Origin: Oscillospiraceae bacterium
Lineage (GTDB): Bacteria; Bacillota; Clostridia; Oscillospirales; Ruminococcaceae
Length of the DNA: 64,000 nt
Assembly (NCBI GenBank): GCA_016298065.1
Contig: JAEDDN010000005.1
Span: 1 to 64,000 of the forward strand
Direction of reading: 5' to 3'
Below are positions 56,215 to 64,000 of the stretch, in pieces (positions within the stretch are counted from its first letter, which is position 1; every line of letters starts with the position of its first letter). Under the pieces are notes generated by a model. It was not told the DNA's origin and searched no databases. It saw only the letters and a program-made list of their open reading frames with translations. A program made the position numbers and the translations under genes.

Positions 56215-56691
56215 ATGTTTAAAAAAATCATTTCAAAAAGCTATGTGTGGGGAGCTTTTATTCTTGTGCTTTGCGCCGTTTTGGCAATAAATCTGTTTTA
56301 CAGAGCAGAAACTTTTGCCGTAGCCACCGAAAACATTGTGCTGTCGGAGCCTGTTTACCAAAATAACCAAAGCTCGCCTTGCTATGTGCGCTTGCAGGTG
56401 ATAAACCCTACCTACACCTCCGACAAGGAAAGCTTTAACCTTTTTATACTTCACACCGATTCAAAAGAGGGTATCAGAGACGAAAGCTGGACATATTTTG
56501 ACGGTTACTACTACTATAACACTTCGCTTTCTCCCGGCGAGAGCACTAAACCCCTATACGACTTTATTACCAAAAACAAAAAGGCTTTTGCCGAAGATAA
56601 CTTACATGCAAAAACGATTATTTTCGCTCAAAGTATACCTGTATCAAACGGCAAAAGCCCTATAGACGCATTTAATACTCAAAATCAGTAA
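56215..56691 (+). CDS. Secreted TasA/camelysin-like beta-sandwich protein
   Basis: A 158-residue protein with an N-terminal hydrophobic segment (about 12-28). The body has the pattern of SipW-processed proteins: N-x-F-Y-R-A-E-T-F-A-V-A-T-E-N, C-Y-V-R-L-Q-V, then W-T-Y-F-D-G-Y-Y-Y-Y-N near 105-114, L-S-P-G-E-S-T-K-P-L, and a final I-I-F-A-Q-S-I-P-V strand. Relatives form fibres or are cell-surface proteases' neighbours; a surface role is inferred. The start at 56215 follows aaggaaggg. It overlaps the convergent downstream gene by 7 bases with no terminator between them. Confidence 0.6.
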   Translation: MFKKIISKSYVWGAFILVLCAVLAINLFYRAETFAVATENIVLSEPVYQNNQSSPCYVRLQVINPTYTSDKESFNLFILHTDSKEGIRDESWTYFDGYYYYNTSLSPGESTKPLYDFITKNKKAFAEDNLHAKTIIFAQSIPVSNGKSPIDAFNTQNQ

Positions 56692-56993
56692 AAGCATTTA
56701 TCCAAAGCAGAATATATTATTCCCTCAAGCCCTTTTAACGCAAGCCCGATAAAGCGTATGCTGTAAGGGATAAAGCCCCCTATCTTATTTACAAGCGAAA
56801 CTATCGGGGAAATATCGAATTGATACGGCGTATTAAAAATTATACCGCTTAGCTTATCCTCCATTAAAAACAGTACATAATCGGACGGACTTATATATTT
56901 TTGCATAGATAAAAAAATTATCGCAAATCCCGACAAAAACATACTTATTACAAGGGTTAGCATAAAGGAAAAATATAAATATTTGTACTTCAT
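56685..56993 (-). CDS. Small membrane protein downstream of spoIIP, unknown function
   Basis: A 102-residue protein with one clear N-terminal membrane segment (about 7-30) and weaker hydrophobic stretches later. I do not recognise it. Its ATG directly follows the spoIIP stop (TAAATG), so it is translated with spoIIP and may act in the same process. Its 3' end overlaps the convergent TasA-like gene by 7 bases. Confidence 0.6.
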   Translation of the reverse strand: MKYKYLYFSFMLTLVISMFLSGFAIIFLSMQKYISPSDYVLFLMEDKLSGIIFNTPYQFDISPIVSLVNKIGGFIPYSIRFIGLALKGLEGIIYSALDKCFY

Positions 56994-58151
56994 TTAATTT
57001 TCTGCCAACAAAACCTTTGCTAAACTACTGCCAAAAAGCTTGGCGGCGTTTACCGCCTCGTCGAAGGTGTTGGCGTGACCTCCTACTTCAATTAACAGCG
57101 CACCTGTTGATAAATCCTGATTGTAAAACCTGTCGTCAAACAGTATTGGCCGCATAAGCGTGGGGTAATCACTTTCCGCCTGCATTTGAAGCTTGCAGGC
57201 AAACGTAAAGTTTTGAGTATAGTTAGGTATTCTGCCTGTACCGTTATCTGCGCAGGAGATAATCATTACCTGCGCTGTCTTAACGCCGTTTATCTCGGTG
57301 GTCGGCGCTGTTATGGTTGTTTCGTCGTTTACTATTGCGTCACGGTGAATGTCTAAAATCACCTTTATAGACGGATATTTCTGAAGATAACTCTTTATCG
57401 TTTCTCTGGATTTATCGTAAGCGCCTGTATAAGAGGGATAGTCGTGTAAGGTTTTATCGTGCACAACGCAGATACCTGCCTCGGTAAGCTTAGTTGCGAT
57501 AGCGTCGCCCACCGCTACGGTATTAAAACTGCAGTCGGTCGTCCTTGCGTTATATGCGGTATCAAACCAGTCTACGTCGTAGCTTTGGTAGCTTTCGGTA
57601 GCGTGAGTATGATAAATTAAAACCTGCGGTTCACCCCCGGTATTTACGTCAAAGGGAAGCGAGGCGTTTGCAAGGTCTAAAATCTGTTTGGCGGAAAGCG
57701 AGGTTTGGTTTCTTACATATCCTGACGATAGCGCTACATACTGCGAGGAGGTGCCTGCAGTATAAAGCTTATCTATAATTTTACCTGCTCCCTCGGGCGC
57801 AGGCGGTACCGTATCGCTTTCGGGCGAGGTAAGTGTTATTTCGTTCTCATCAGATTTTTTTGCTACGCTGTCTACTTTTGTGTATACTTCACCTGCGGGC
57901 GCTTTCTTAATATCCGCAAGGGTGTTATCGGAAATGGACTTTGCCTCAACCAGCGCAATTCCGCCGTTAATAAAAGACACTCCCGCAGAGGCAACCACAA
58001 CCTTGTTAAGTGAGTCTCTTACGGCAGGAAACGCCGTAATACACACCTTAAAGCCGACTAACACCGCCAAGGTTAAGGCGCAAAGCTTAGTAAAGCCCCT
58101 AATTACTCGGCTGTGATATTTCTTTTCAAGCAAAAAATCATTCCCTTTCAC
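56994..58151 (-). CDS. spoIIP: Stage II sporulation protein P
   Basis: A 385-residue membrane-anchored peptidoglycan amidase/endopeptidase needed for engulfment. A membrane segment lies at about 20-42. The amidase-like domain has L-I-Y-H-T-H-A-T-E-S-Y near 178-188, I-L-D-I-H-R-D-A and L-I-E-V-G-G-H-A-N-T, the zinc ligands and catalytic acid. It works with SpoIID and SpoIIM; the SpoIID-type gene is 50 kb away at 5244. gpr lies 57 bases upstream, the usual gpr-spoIIP order. Confidence 0.95.
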   Translation of the reverse strand: MKGNDFLLEKKYHSRVIRGFTKLCALTLAVLVGFKVCITAFPAVRDSLNKVVVASAGVSFINGGIALVEAKSISDNTLADIKKAPAGEVYTKVDSVAKKSDENEITLTSPESDTVPPAPEGAGKIIDKLYTAGTSSQYVALSSGYVRNQTSLSAKQILDLANASLPFDVNTGGEPQVLIYHTHATESYQSYDVDWFDTAYNARTTDCSFNTVAVGDAIATKLTEAGICVVHDKTLHDYPSYTGAYDKSRETIKSYLQKYPSIKVILDIHRDAIVNDETTITAPTTEINGVKTAQVMIISCADNGTGRIPNYTQNFTFACKLQMQAESDYPTLMRPILFDDRFYNQDLSTGALLIEVGGHANTFDEAVNAAKLFGSSLAKVLLAEN

Positions 58152-58208
58152 ATTTTTACATCTTTATATCATTAAATAGTATGTGAAAGGAAAATTTATT
58201 ATGATAGT

Positions 58209-59066
58209 TTAGTTTACAAGCGCAGATATTGTTTCTATGTCAAGCGAGGGCTGTAAGCACTTATTTATGCTGTAGGCAATTATTTTTGAGCTGTGTTCTA
58301 TCATTGTATCTATTTCTCTGGGCGTTACCATCATATTTTCTTCAAGACTGGGTTCACTGCCTGTTATTTCGGAAACTATAGTCCTCAAATCCACCACCAT
58401 AGGTACGCCGATACTTATCACAGTGGTGTTTAATGTCTTAAAACTAAGCTCTTTTCGTGCATTTTGAACGCCTGAACCCGGACAAATGCCCGTATTTGAC
58501 ATCTGAATGGTTTTTCCTAACCTATCGAGGCTTTTGCACGCCAAGGCGTCTATCACAATAACGGCGGTGGGGTGAGTTTGTTTGCATATTGCGCCTACAA
58601 TCTCTGCGGTTTCAAGTCCTGTTTGCCCCAAAACGCCGGTGGCTACGGCACTTACAGGGGTTAATCCCTCTAAGCCTATCTCTCTTGCAAGCTCGGGCGA
58701 AATGTGGCGTGTTGCCAAAATATAGTTTATGCTGTTAGGACCCAAAGCGTCGGGGGTTATATCTCTGTTGCCCAAGCCCACAACCAACACCGAGGTTAAA
58801 TCTCTGGGCAATAACATTCTAAGCTGTTCGGAAATAAGCTCGACCTCGTTTTCAAAGTTTTCTGTTATCTCCTTTAAGTTGTGCGGTTCGATAGTGATAT
58901 AGTCGCCTATAGGCTTGCCTATGGCTTTTGCGCCTGCCTCGTCGGTTACTCTTACCTTAGAAATTTCGGTACTGCCGTTTAAAAAGCGGTCTGCTTCAAC
59001 CCCTTTAGGAAGCACTCCGTTAAGCGAGTCCATACTTTCTAAGGCTAAGTCTGTTCTTATACTCAT
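58209..59066 (-). CDS. gpr: Germination protease GPR
   Basis: A 285-residue protease that degrades small acid-soluble spore proteins at germination. The N-terminus I-R-T-D-L-A-L-E is the family's processed start. V-V-G-L-G-N-R-D-I-T-P-D-A-L-G-P and G-I-C-P-G-S-G-V-Q-N are conserved blocks. The propeptide is very short here. It precedes spoIIP and is divergent from rpsT. Confidence 0.95.
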   Translation of the reverse strand: MSIRTDLALESMDSLNGVLPKGVEADRFLNGSTEISKVRVTDEAGAKAIGKPIGDYITIEPHNLKEITENFENEVELISEQLRMLLPRDLTSVLVVGLGNRDITPDALGPNSINYILATRHISPELAREIGLEGLTPVSAVATGVLGQTGLETAEIVGAICKQTHPTAVIVIDALACKSLDRLGKTIQMSNTGICPGSGVQNARKELSFKTLNTTVISIGVPMVVDLRTIVSEITGSEPSLEENMMVTPREIDTMIEHSSKIIAYSINKCLQPSLDIETISALVN

Positions 59067-59127
59067 TAAAAACGCTCCGTTTCTTATATACTTTTGCTTT
59101 CGTTAAAATTATTTTTTAAAAAAACTA

Positions 59128-59156
59128 TTGCATTGTAAAGAAAAATGTGATATTAT
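59128..59156 (+). promoter_or_regulatory. Candidate promoter of rpsT
   Basis: TTGCAT (59128-59133) and TATTAT (59151-59156) are 17 bases apart. The remaining leader of about 130 bases is long enough for autoregulation by S20, but I cannot identify a known S20 leader structure. Confidence 0.5.
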
Positions 59157-59288
59157 ACTAAGTACTGTCATAATCTCAACGTGTCTCAAGTTTTAGATTG
59201 TGAAAACTATCTTGATTATTATTTGAAAAAATGATAATTTTATTATTAGTTTTTCTTAAATGATGATTAAAACAAGGAGGTGTTTTTG

Positions 59289-59552
59289 ATGCCTAATATT
59301 AAATCAGCAAAGAAAAGAGTTTTGGTTACCAAAACAAAGGCAGCAAGAAACAAGGATTTAAAATCTAACTTAAAAACCGCTTTAAAGAAAGCAGAGCTTG
59401 CTGTTGAAACTAACGCAGATAACAAGGAAGAAGCTGTAAAGGCTGCTGTTCAAAAGCTCGATCAGGCTTGGTCAAAGGGCTTAATTCACAAGAATAAGGC
59501 GGCAAGAAAAAAATCTCAGCTTGCAACTAAGTTAAATAAATCTAACGCTTAA
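59289..59552 (+). CDS. rpsT: 30S ribosomal protein S20
   Basis: An 87-residue basic helical protein starting [10 protein letters not shown]. The ATG at 59289 has aaggaggt 7 bases upstream; a GTG nine bases earlier overlaps that site and is rejected. It is monocistronic with a strong terminator and divergent from gpr, a common arrangement in Firmicutes. Confidence 0.95.
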   Translation: MPNIKSAKKRVLVTKTKAARNKDLKSNLKTALKKAELAVETNADNKEEAVKAAVQKLDQAWSKGLIHKNKAARKKSQLATKLNKSNA

Positions 59553-59574
59553 TTTTATTTTTTAAGTAAAAGTA

Positions 59575-59634
59575 AAGCACAGACCTTTAAATGAGTCATT
59601 CTCATTTAACCTCTTGGGGTCTGTGTTTTTTTGT
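59575..59634 (+). terminator. Terminator of rpsT
   Basis: Outer stem aaagcacagacc / ggtctgtgtttt with an inner taaatgag / ctcattta hairpin, followed by a T run. Confidence 0.85.
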
Positions 59635-59726
59635 TTTTATAATTAAAAACCCTCCTGCTATATGTAACAGGAGGGAAGCATATGAGAGTAAGGATAAAAA
59701 TTACGACAAGCTTTTGCTGTTGGGCT

Positions 59727-60206
59727 CTACAGCTGTAGTTCAATGGTCTTATCGTGCATTACATACTGTCTGTAAATTACGCCGGTCATATCAAACATCT
59801 TTTTTGAAGCTATGGTGGCGTCGGTGTCGTTGTATTTATCCGACAGGTAAATAACCTCTTTTATGCCCGCCTGGATAATTGCCTTTGCACATTCGTTACA
59901 AGGGAAAAGCGTAGTGTAAATTTTAGCACCCTCTAAAGAACCTGTATTGTTGTTTAAAATTGCGTTTAATTCGGCGTGACAAACATACATATATTTAGTT
60001 TCAAGCGGTTCGCCCTCTCGCTCCCACGGCATAAAGTCGTCGTGACAGCCTATAGGCATACCGTTATAGCCCATAGATAAAATCTTTCTGGAATTATTTA
60101 CGATACAAGCGCCTACCTGAGTGCCTGAATCCTTACTTCTTTGGGCAGACAGGAGCGCAACGCCCATAAAGTATTCGTCCCACCCCAAATAATCGGTTCT
60201 TTTCAT
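59727..60206 (-). CDS. dCMP deaminase (ComEB-like)
   Basis: A 159-residue zinc deaminase with C-H-A-E-L-N-A-I near 81-88 and P-C-N-E-C near 103-107, the zinc and proton-shuttle motifs of deoxycytidylate deaminases. It supplies dUMP for thymidylate synthesis. The N-terminal W-D-E-Y-F-M and G-A-C-I-V-N-N segments fit the family. ComEB is the Bacillus homologue; the gene follows the comM-like gene by 26 bases on the same strand. Confidence 0.9.
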   Translation of the reverse strand: MKRTDYLGWDEYFMGVALLSAQRSKDSGTQVGACIVNNSRKILSMGYNGMPIGCHDDFMPWEREGEPLETKYMYVCHAELNAILNNNTGSLEGAKIYTTLFPCNECAKAIIQAGIKEVIYLSDKYNDTDATIASKKMFDMTGVIYRQYVMHDKTIELQL

Positions 60207-60232
60207 AGCCTTTCACCTTACCTTTTAAAAAT

Positions 60233-61759
60233 TTATCTTTGCCAGTACTTGCGGTCAAGACTGCGGTACTGGATAGCTTCTGCAACGTGGTGAGCGGTTA
60301 TCACTTCGCTCTGATCCAAATCCGCTATGGTTCTGGATACCTTTAATATGCGGTCGTAAGCCCTTGCGGAAAGTCCTAAACGCTCAAACGAGCCTTTTAA
60401 AAGCTCAAAAGCTTTCTTATCTAAAGGACACGCTTTATTATACATAGACGGCGGCATTTCGGAGTTTGAAAAAACGCCTGTGCCCTTAAAACGCTCGTGT
60501 TGCAAGGCTCTGGCTTTGTCAACACGCTTTTTTATTTCGGCTGACGTTTCCGACGCCTCCTTTGAGGAAATACTGTCAAATTCGACAGGCTGTACCTCTA
60601 TATGTAAATCGAGCCTGTCAAGTAAAGGCCCCGATACCTTGCTTAAATATTTTGATACCGCATTATCCGAACAACTGCACGGTCTTGTAGGATGCCCGAA
60701 ATATCCGCACGGACACGGGTTCATAGCGGCTATAATCATAGTTCTGCAAGGATATGTAAGCGAGCCTCTGGCACGGGAGATTGTTACCTTGTGGTCCTCC
60801 ATAGGCTGTCTTAAAATTTCCATAGCAGTCCTGTTAAATTCGGGAAGCTCGTCTAAAAACAACACGCCGTTATGCGCAAGCGAGATTTCTCCCGGTACGG
60901 GAATAGAACCGCCGCCGCTTAAGCCTGCAGGTGAAACGGTGTGGTGAGGCGCACGAAACGGCCTTGCGGTAATAAGCGGTGTGTCCTTGTCAAGAAGCCC
61001 TGCAATAGAGTATATCTTGGTGGTTTCTATGGATTCCTCGAAGGTCATATCGGGTAAAATGCCCGGCATTCTCTTGGCGAGCATACTTTTACCTGCGCCC
61101 GGAGGACCTATTAAAATGGCGTTGTGACCGCCTGCCGCCGCAATTTCGAGAGCTCTGCGTGCGTCTGACTGCCCTTTTACCTCTGAAAAATCGGGAGCAA
61201 AGATATTTTGCGCCGCCTTTAAATCGGTGGCTTTTATAGGCGATAGGGTTATGCTTTTTGTCATAAAGGCGATAAGCTCGTCTATGTGCTTTAAGCCGAA
61301 TACGTTTATGCCGTCGACCACACTTGCCTCAGTTGCGTTATCATAAGGCACAAAGATGTTTTTTATGCCCTGCTCCTTAGCGTGTATTGTCATAGGCAAA
61401 ACGCCGTTTACTCCTCTTATCTCACCGCTTAGAGAAAGCTCGCCGATAAAGGCGCAGTCATTAAAGCCAACCTCGAGCTGACCGCTTGACTTTAATATAG
61501 CCAAAAATATTGCCACATCGTAAATCGGCCCCGATTTTTTAACGTCCGCAGGAGCGAGATTTACGGTGATTTTTGCATTTGGGAACTCATATCCGCAGTT
61601 TTTTACGGCGGAATGCACTCTGTCACGGCTTTCTTTGATTGCAACGTCGGCAAGTCCGACAATATCAAAGCCGGGCATACCTCTGAAAATATCAACTTCA
61701 ACATCTACCGTAAAGGCGTTCATACCGAACAAGCCTACGCTTTTTAAAGCTGTTACCAA
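60233..61759 (-). CDS. comM: ComM/YifB family Mg-chelatase-like AAA+ ATPase
   Basis: A 508-residue protein with an N-terminal Lon-like ChlI domain (1-165: F-D-I-V-G-L-A-D, G-E-L-S-L-x-G), an AAA+ domain with Walker A G-P-P-G-A-G-K-S-M and Walker B V-L-F-L-D-E-L, an N-P-C-P-C-G-Y-F-G segment with zinc-like cysteines, and a C-terminal helical domain. In transforming bacteria ComM is a hexameric helicase that extends branch migration during integration of DNA; many non-competent species also carry it. Confidence 0.92.
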   Translation of the reverse strand: MVTALKSVGLFGMNAFTVDVEVDIFRGMPGFDIVGLADVAIKESRDRVHSAVKNCGYEFPNAKITVNLAPADVKKSGPIYDVAIFLAILKSSGQLEVGFNDCAFIGELSLSGEIRGVNGVLPMTIHAKEQGIKNIFVPYDNATEASVVDGINVFGLKHIDELIAFMTKSITLSPIKATDLKAAQNIFAPDFSEVKGQSDARRALEIAAAGGHNAILIGPPGAGKSMLAKRMPGILPDMTFEESIETTKIYSIAGLLDKDTPLITARPFRAPHHTVSPAGLSGGGSIPVPGEISLAHNGVLFLDELPEFNRTAMEILRQPMEDHKVTISRARGSLTYPCRTMIIAAMNPCPCGYFGHPTRPCSCSDNAVSKYLSKVSGPLLDRLDLHIEVQPVEFDSISSKEASETSAEIKKRVDKARALQHERFKGTGVFSNSEMPPSMYNKACPLDKKAFELLKGSFERLGLSARAYDRILKVSRTIADLDQSEVITAHHVAEAIQYRSLDRKYWQR

Positions 61760-61794
61760 GTGTCTGTCCCACCTATCCTACTAATACTATTTTT

Positions 61795-61823
61795 ATTATA
61801 CCTTTATAGTGGAAAAAACTCAA
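61795..61823 (-). promoter_or_regulatory. Promoter of comM-comEB
   Basis: On the minus strand TTGAGT (61823-61818) and TATAAT (61800-61795) are 17 bases apart, about 36 bases before comM. Confidence 0.65.
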
Positions 61824-62060
61824 CCTTTATTCTCACAGCCAAACGGCGAAATAAGGCTTTGAATTTTGGGTATACTAACTAAATAAAGAAACTAAAATGT
61901 TTACTAATATCCAAAAAAAGATTTAATAACCGGCAAATTATTATCCTTTAAGTATATTTAATAAGACACAATACAAAAAGTATTATAAGGGCAACAAAAT
62001 TCCCCTTAAATATAGACAAAAACATCAAAAAACCGCCCTGAATTGTTGTATAATTGCCTA

Positions 62061-63610
<1,550 letters not shown>

Positions 63611-63621
63611 TAAAAATAAGG

Positions 63622-63668
63622 TTAGCTCTCTGTCTTGCATACGCAAGGCAGAGGGCTTTGTTTTTTTC
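63622..63668 (+). terminator. Terminator of guaB
   Basis: The stem gctctctgtcttgc / gcaaggcagagggc (with G-U pairs) around atac is followed by tttgttttttt. Confidence 0.85.
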
Positions 63669-63808
63669 CTGTAATTCTGCACCCTCACTTCCCCTCCTTG
63701 TCATTCTGCGCCCTCACTTTTCCTCCTTGTCATTCTGAGCGTAGCGAAGAATCTTTTAACGCCCCTTTCGGCAAAGTTAACTGTCAGCGTAGCTGACTAA
63801 AGGGCTTA
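63669..63808. repeat. Degenerate copies of the MITE-like family end
   Basis: Three successive starts resembling ctgtcattctg occur at about 63669, 63694 and 63728. The last continues as tgagcgtagcgaagaatctt and then a gtcagcgtagctgac arm. It is a decayed or partial element. The final 190 bases of the window (63809-64000) show no feature I can support. Confidence 0.6.
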
Positions 63809-64000
63809 TTTTTTTAAACTCTCTTCTATTATATATACATATATATTGCAACATAAATTTCTCGGCACTTAAAGGCGACTGTAATACAAGCTGTATATTA
63901 TCCTCATTTTTTACACCACAAAAACAGCCGGATATTGTAAAAGCGCATAGCTGTTTTAACATATACCCTATATTATAATGCAAAAAGAAAATCAGAATGA

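Noticed and set aside
63777..63983. Minus-strand open frame of 68 codons at the right edge
   Set aside because: It begins in AT-rich sequence without a ribosome site, ends inside a repeat, and resembles no family.

Overview
The window reads as the replication-origin region of a low-GC, endospore-forming member of the Clostridia, probably a gut Oscillospiraceae/Ruminococcaceae-type lineage. The basis is the rpmH-dnaA-dnaN-recF-gyrBA origin order, the mnmE-mnmG-rsmG-noc-parA-parB block, sporulation genes (spoIIP, gpr, a SpoIID-type protein, a SpoIVFA/SpoIVFB-like pair), two T-box leaders, remB, and the local AT-rich style. No rRNA or tRNA gene and no CRISPR array was seen. Species is not assigned.

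Layout. Bases 1-550 are a GC-rich acetyltransferase fragment that switches abruptly at about 548 into the truncated 3' end of an MBG-domain surface protein, so this edge is chimeric or a recombination joint. From 1.7 to 4.1 kb lie a radical SAM protein, a TetR regulator and a divergent DegV protein. From 4.2 to 12.0 kb a minus-strand run holds galM, a SpoIID-type protein, a class B sortase, cinA, thiI, a cysteine desulfurase and an AEC transporter. From 12.4 to 14.2 kb come a small unknown gene, a DnaA-box-like repeat cluster and the SpoIVFA/B-like pair. From 14.3 to 25.7 kb the plus strand carries two TrkA-type K+ regulatory proteins, a lipoprotein, an orphan MinD, a degenerate methylglyoxal-synthase-like protein, a T-box with hisS-aspS, and a four-gene Gld-type ABC system.

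From 25.8 to 45.6 kb nearly everything is on the minus strand, as expected left of an origin: a PlsY-like protein and lipid glycosyltransferase, thrS with its T-box, typA, serS-parB-parA, noc, rsmG, mnmG, mnmE, jag, yidC, yidD, rnpA, rpmH. The exceptions are a SipW-like pseudo-peptidase on the plus strand and several MITE-like repeats. Divergent promoters lie between rpmH and dnaA. The dnaA-dnaN gap contains a convincing basal unwinding signature (CTA/TTA trios after a C cluster, then a long A/T tract). To the right the plus strand carries dnaN, yaaA, recF, remB, gyrB, a YcxB-like gene and gyrA. Beyond 56 kb lie a TasA/camelysin-like secreted protein, spoIIP, gpr, rpsT, comEB, comM and guaB.

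The genes cover origin firing and topology (dnaA, dnaN, recF, gyrBA), origin segregation and nucleoid occlusion (parA, parB, two parS-like sites, noc), tRNA modification and charging (mnmE, mnmG, thiI with its sulfur donor, hisS, aspS, thrS, serS), membrane insertion (yidC, yidD, jag) and sporulation. The main points for a second look are the MgsA homologue without its catalytic residues, the orphan MinD without a membrane-targeting tail, the helically phased DnaA-box-like cluster 33 kb from dnaA, the GAC/CAC overlap in the hisS-aspS T-box, the SipW-like and TasA-like proteins, and a MITE family of about 318 bp.
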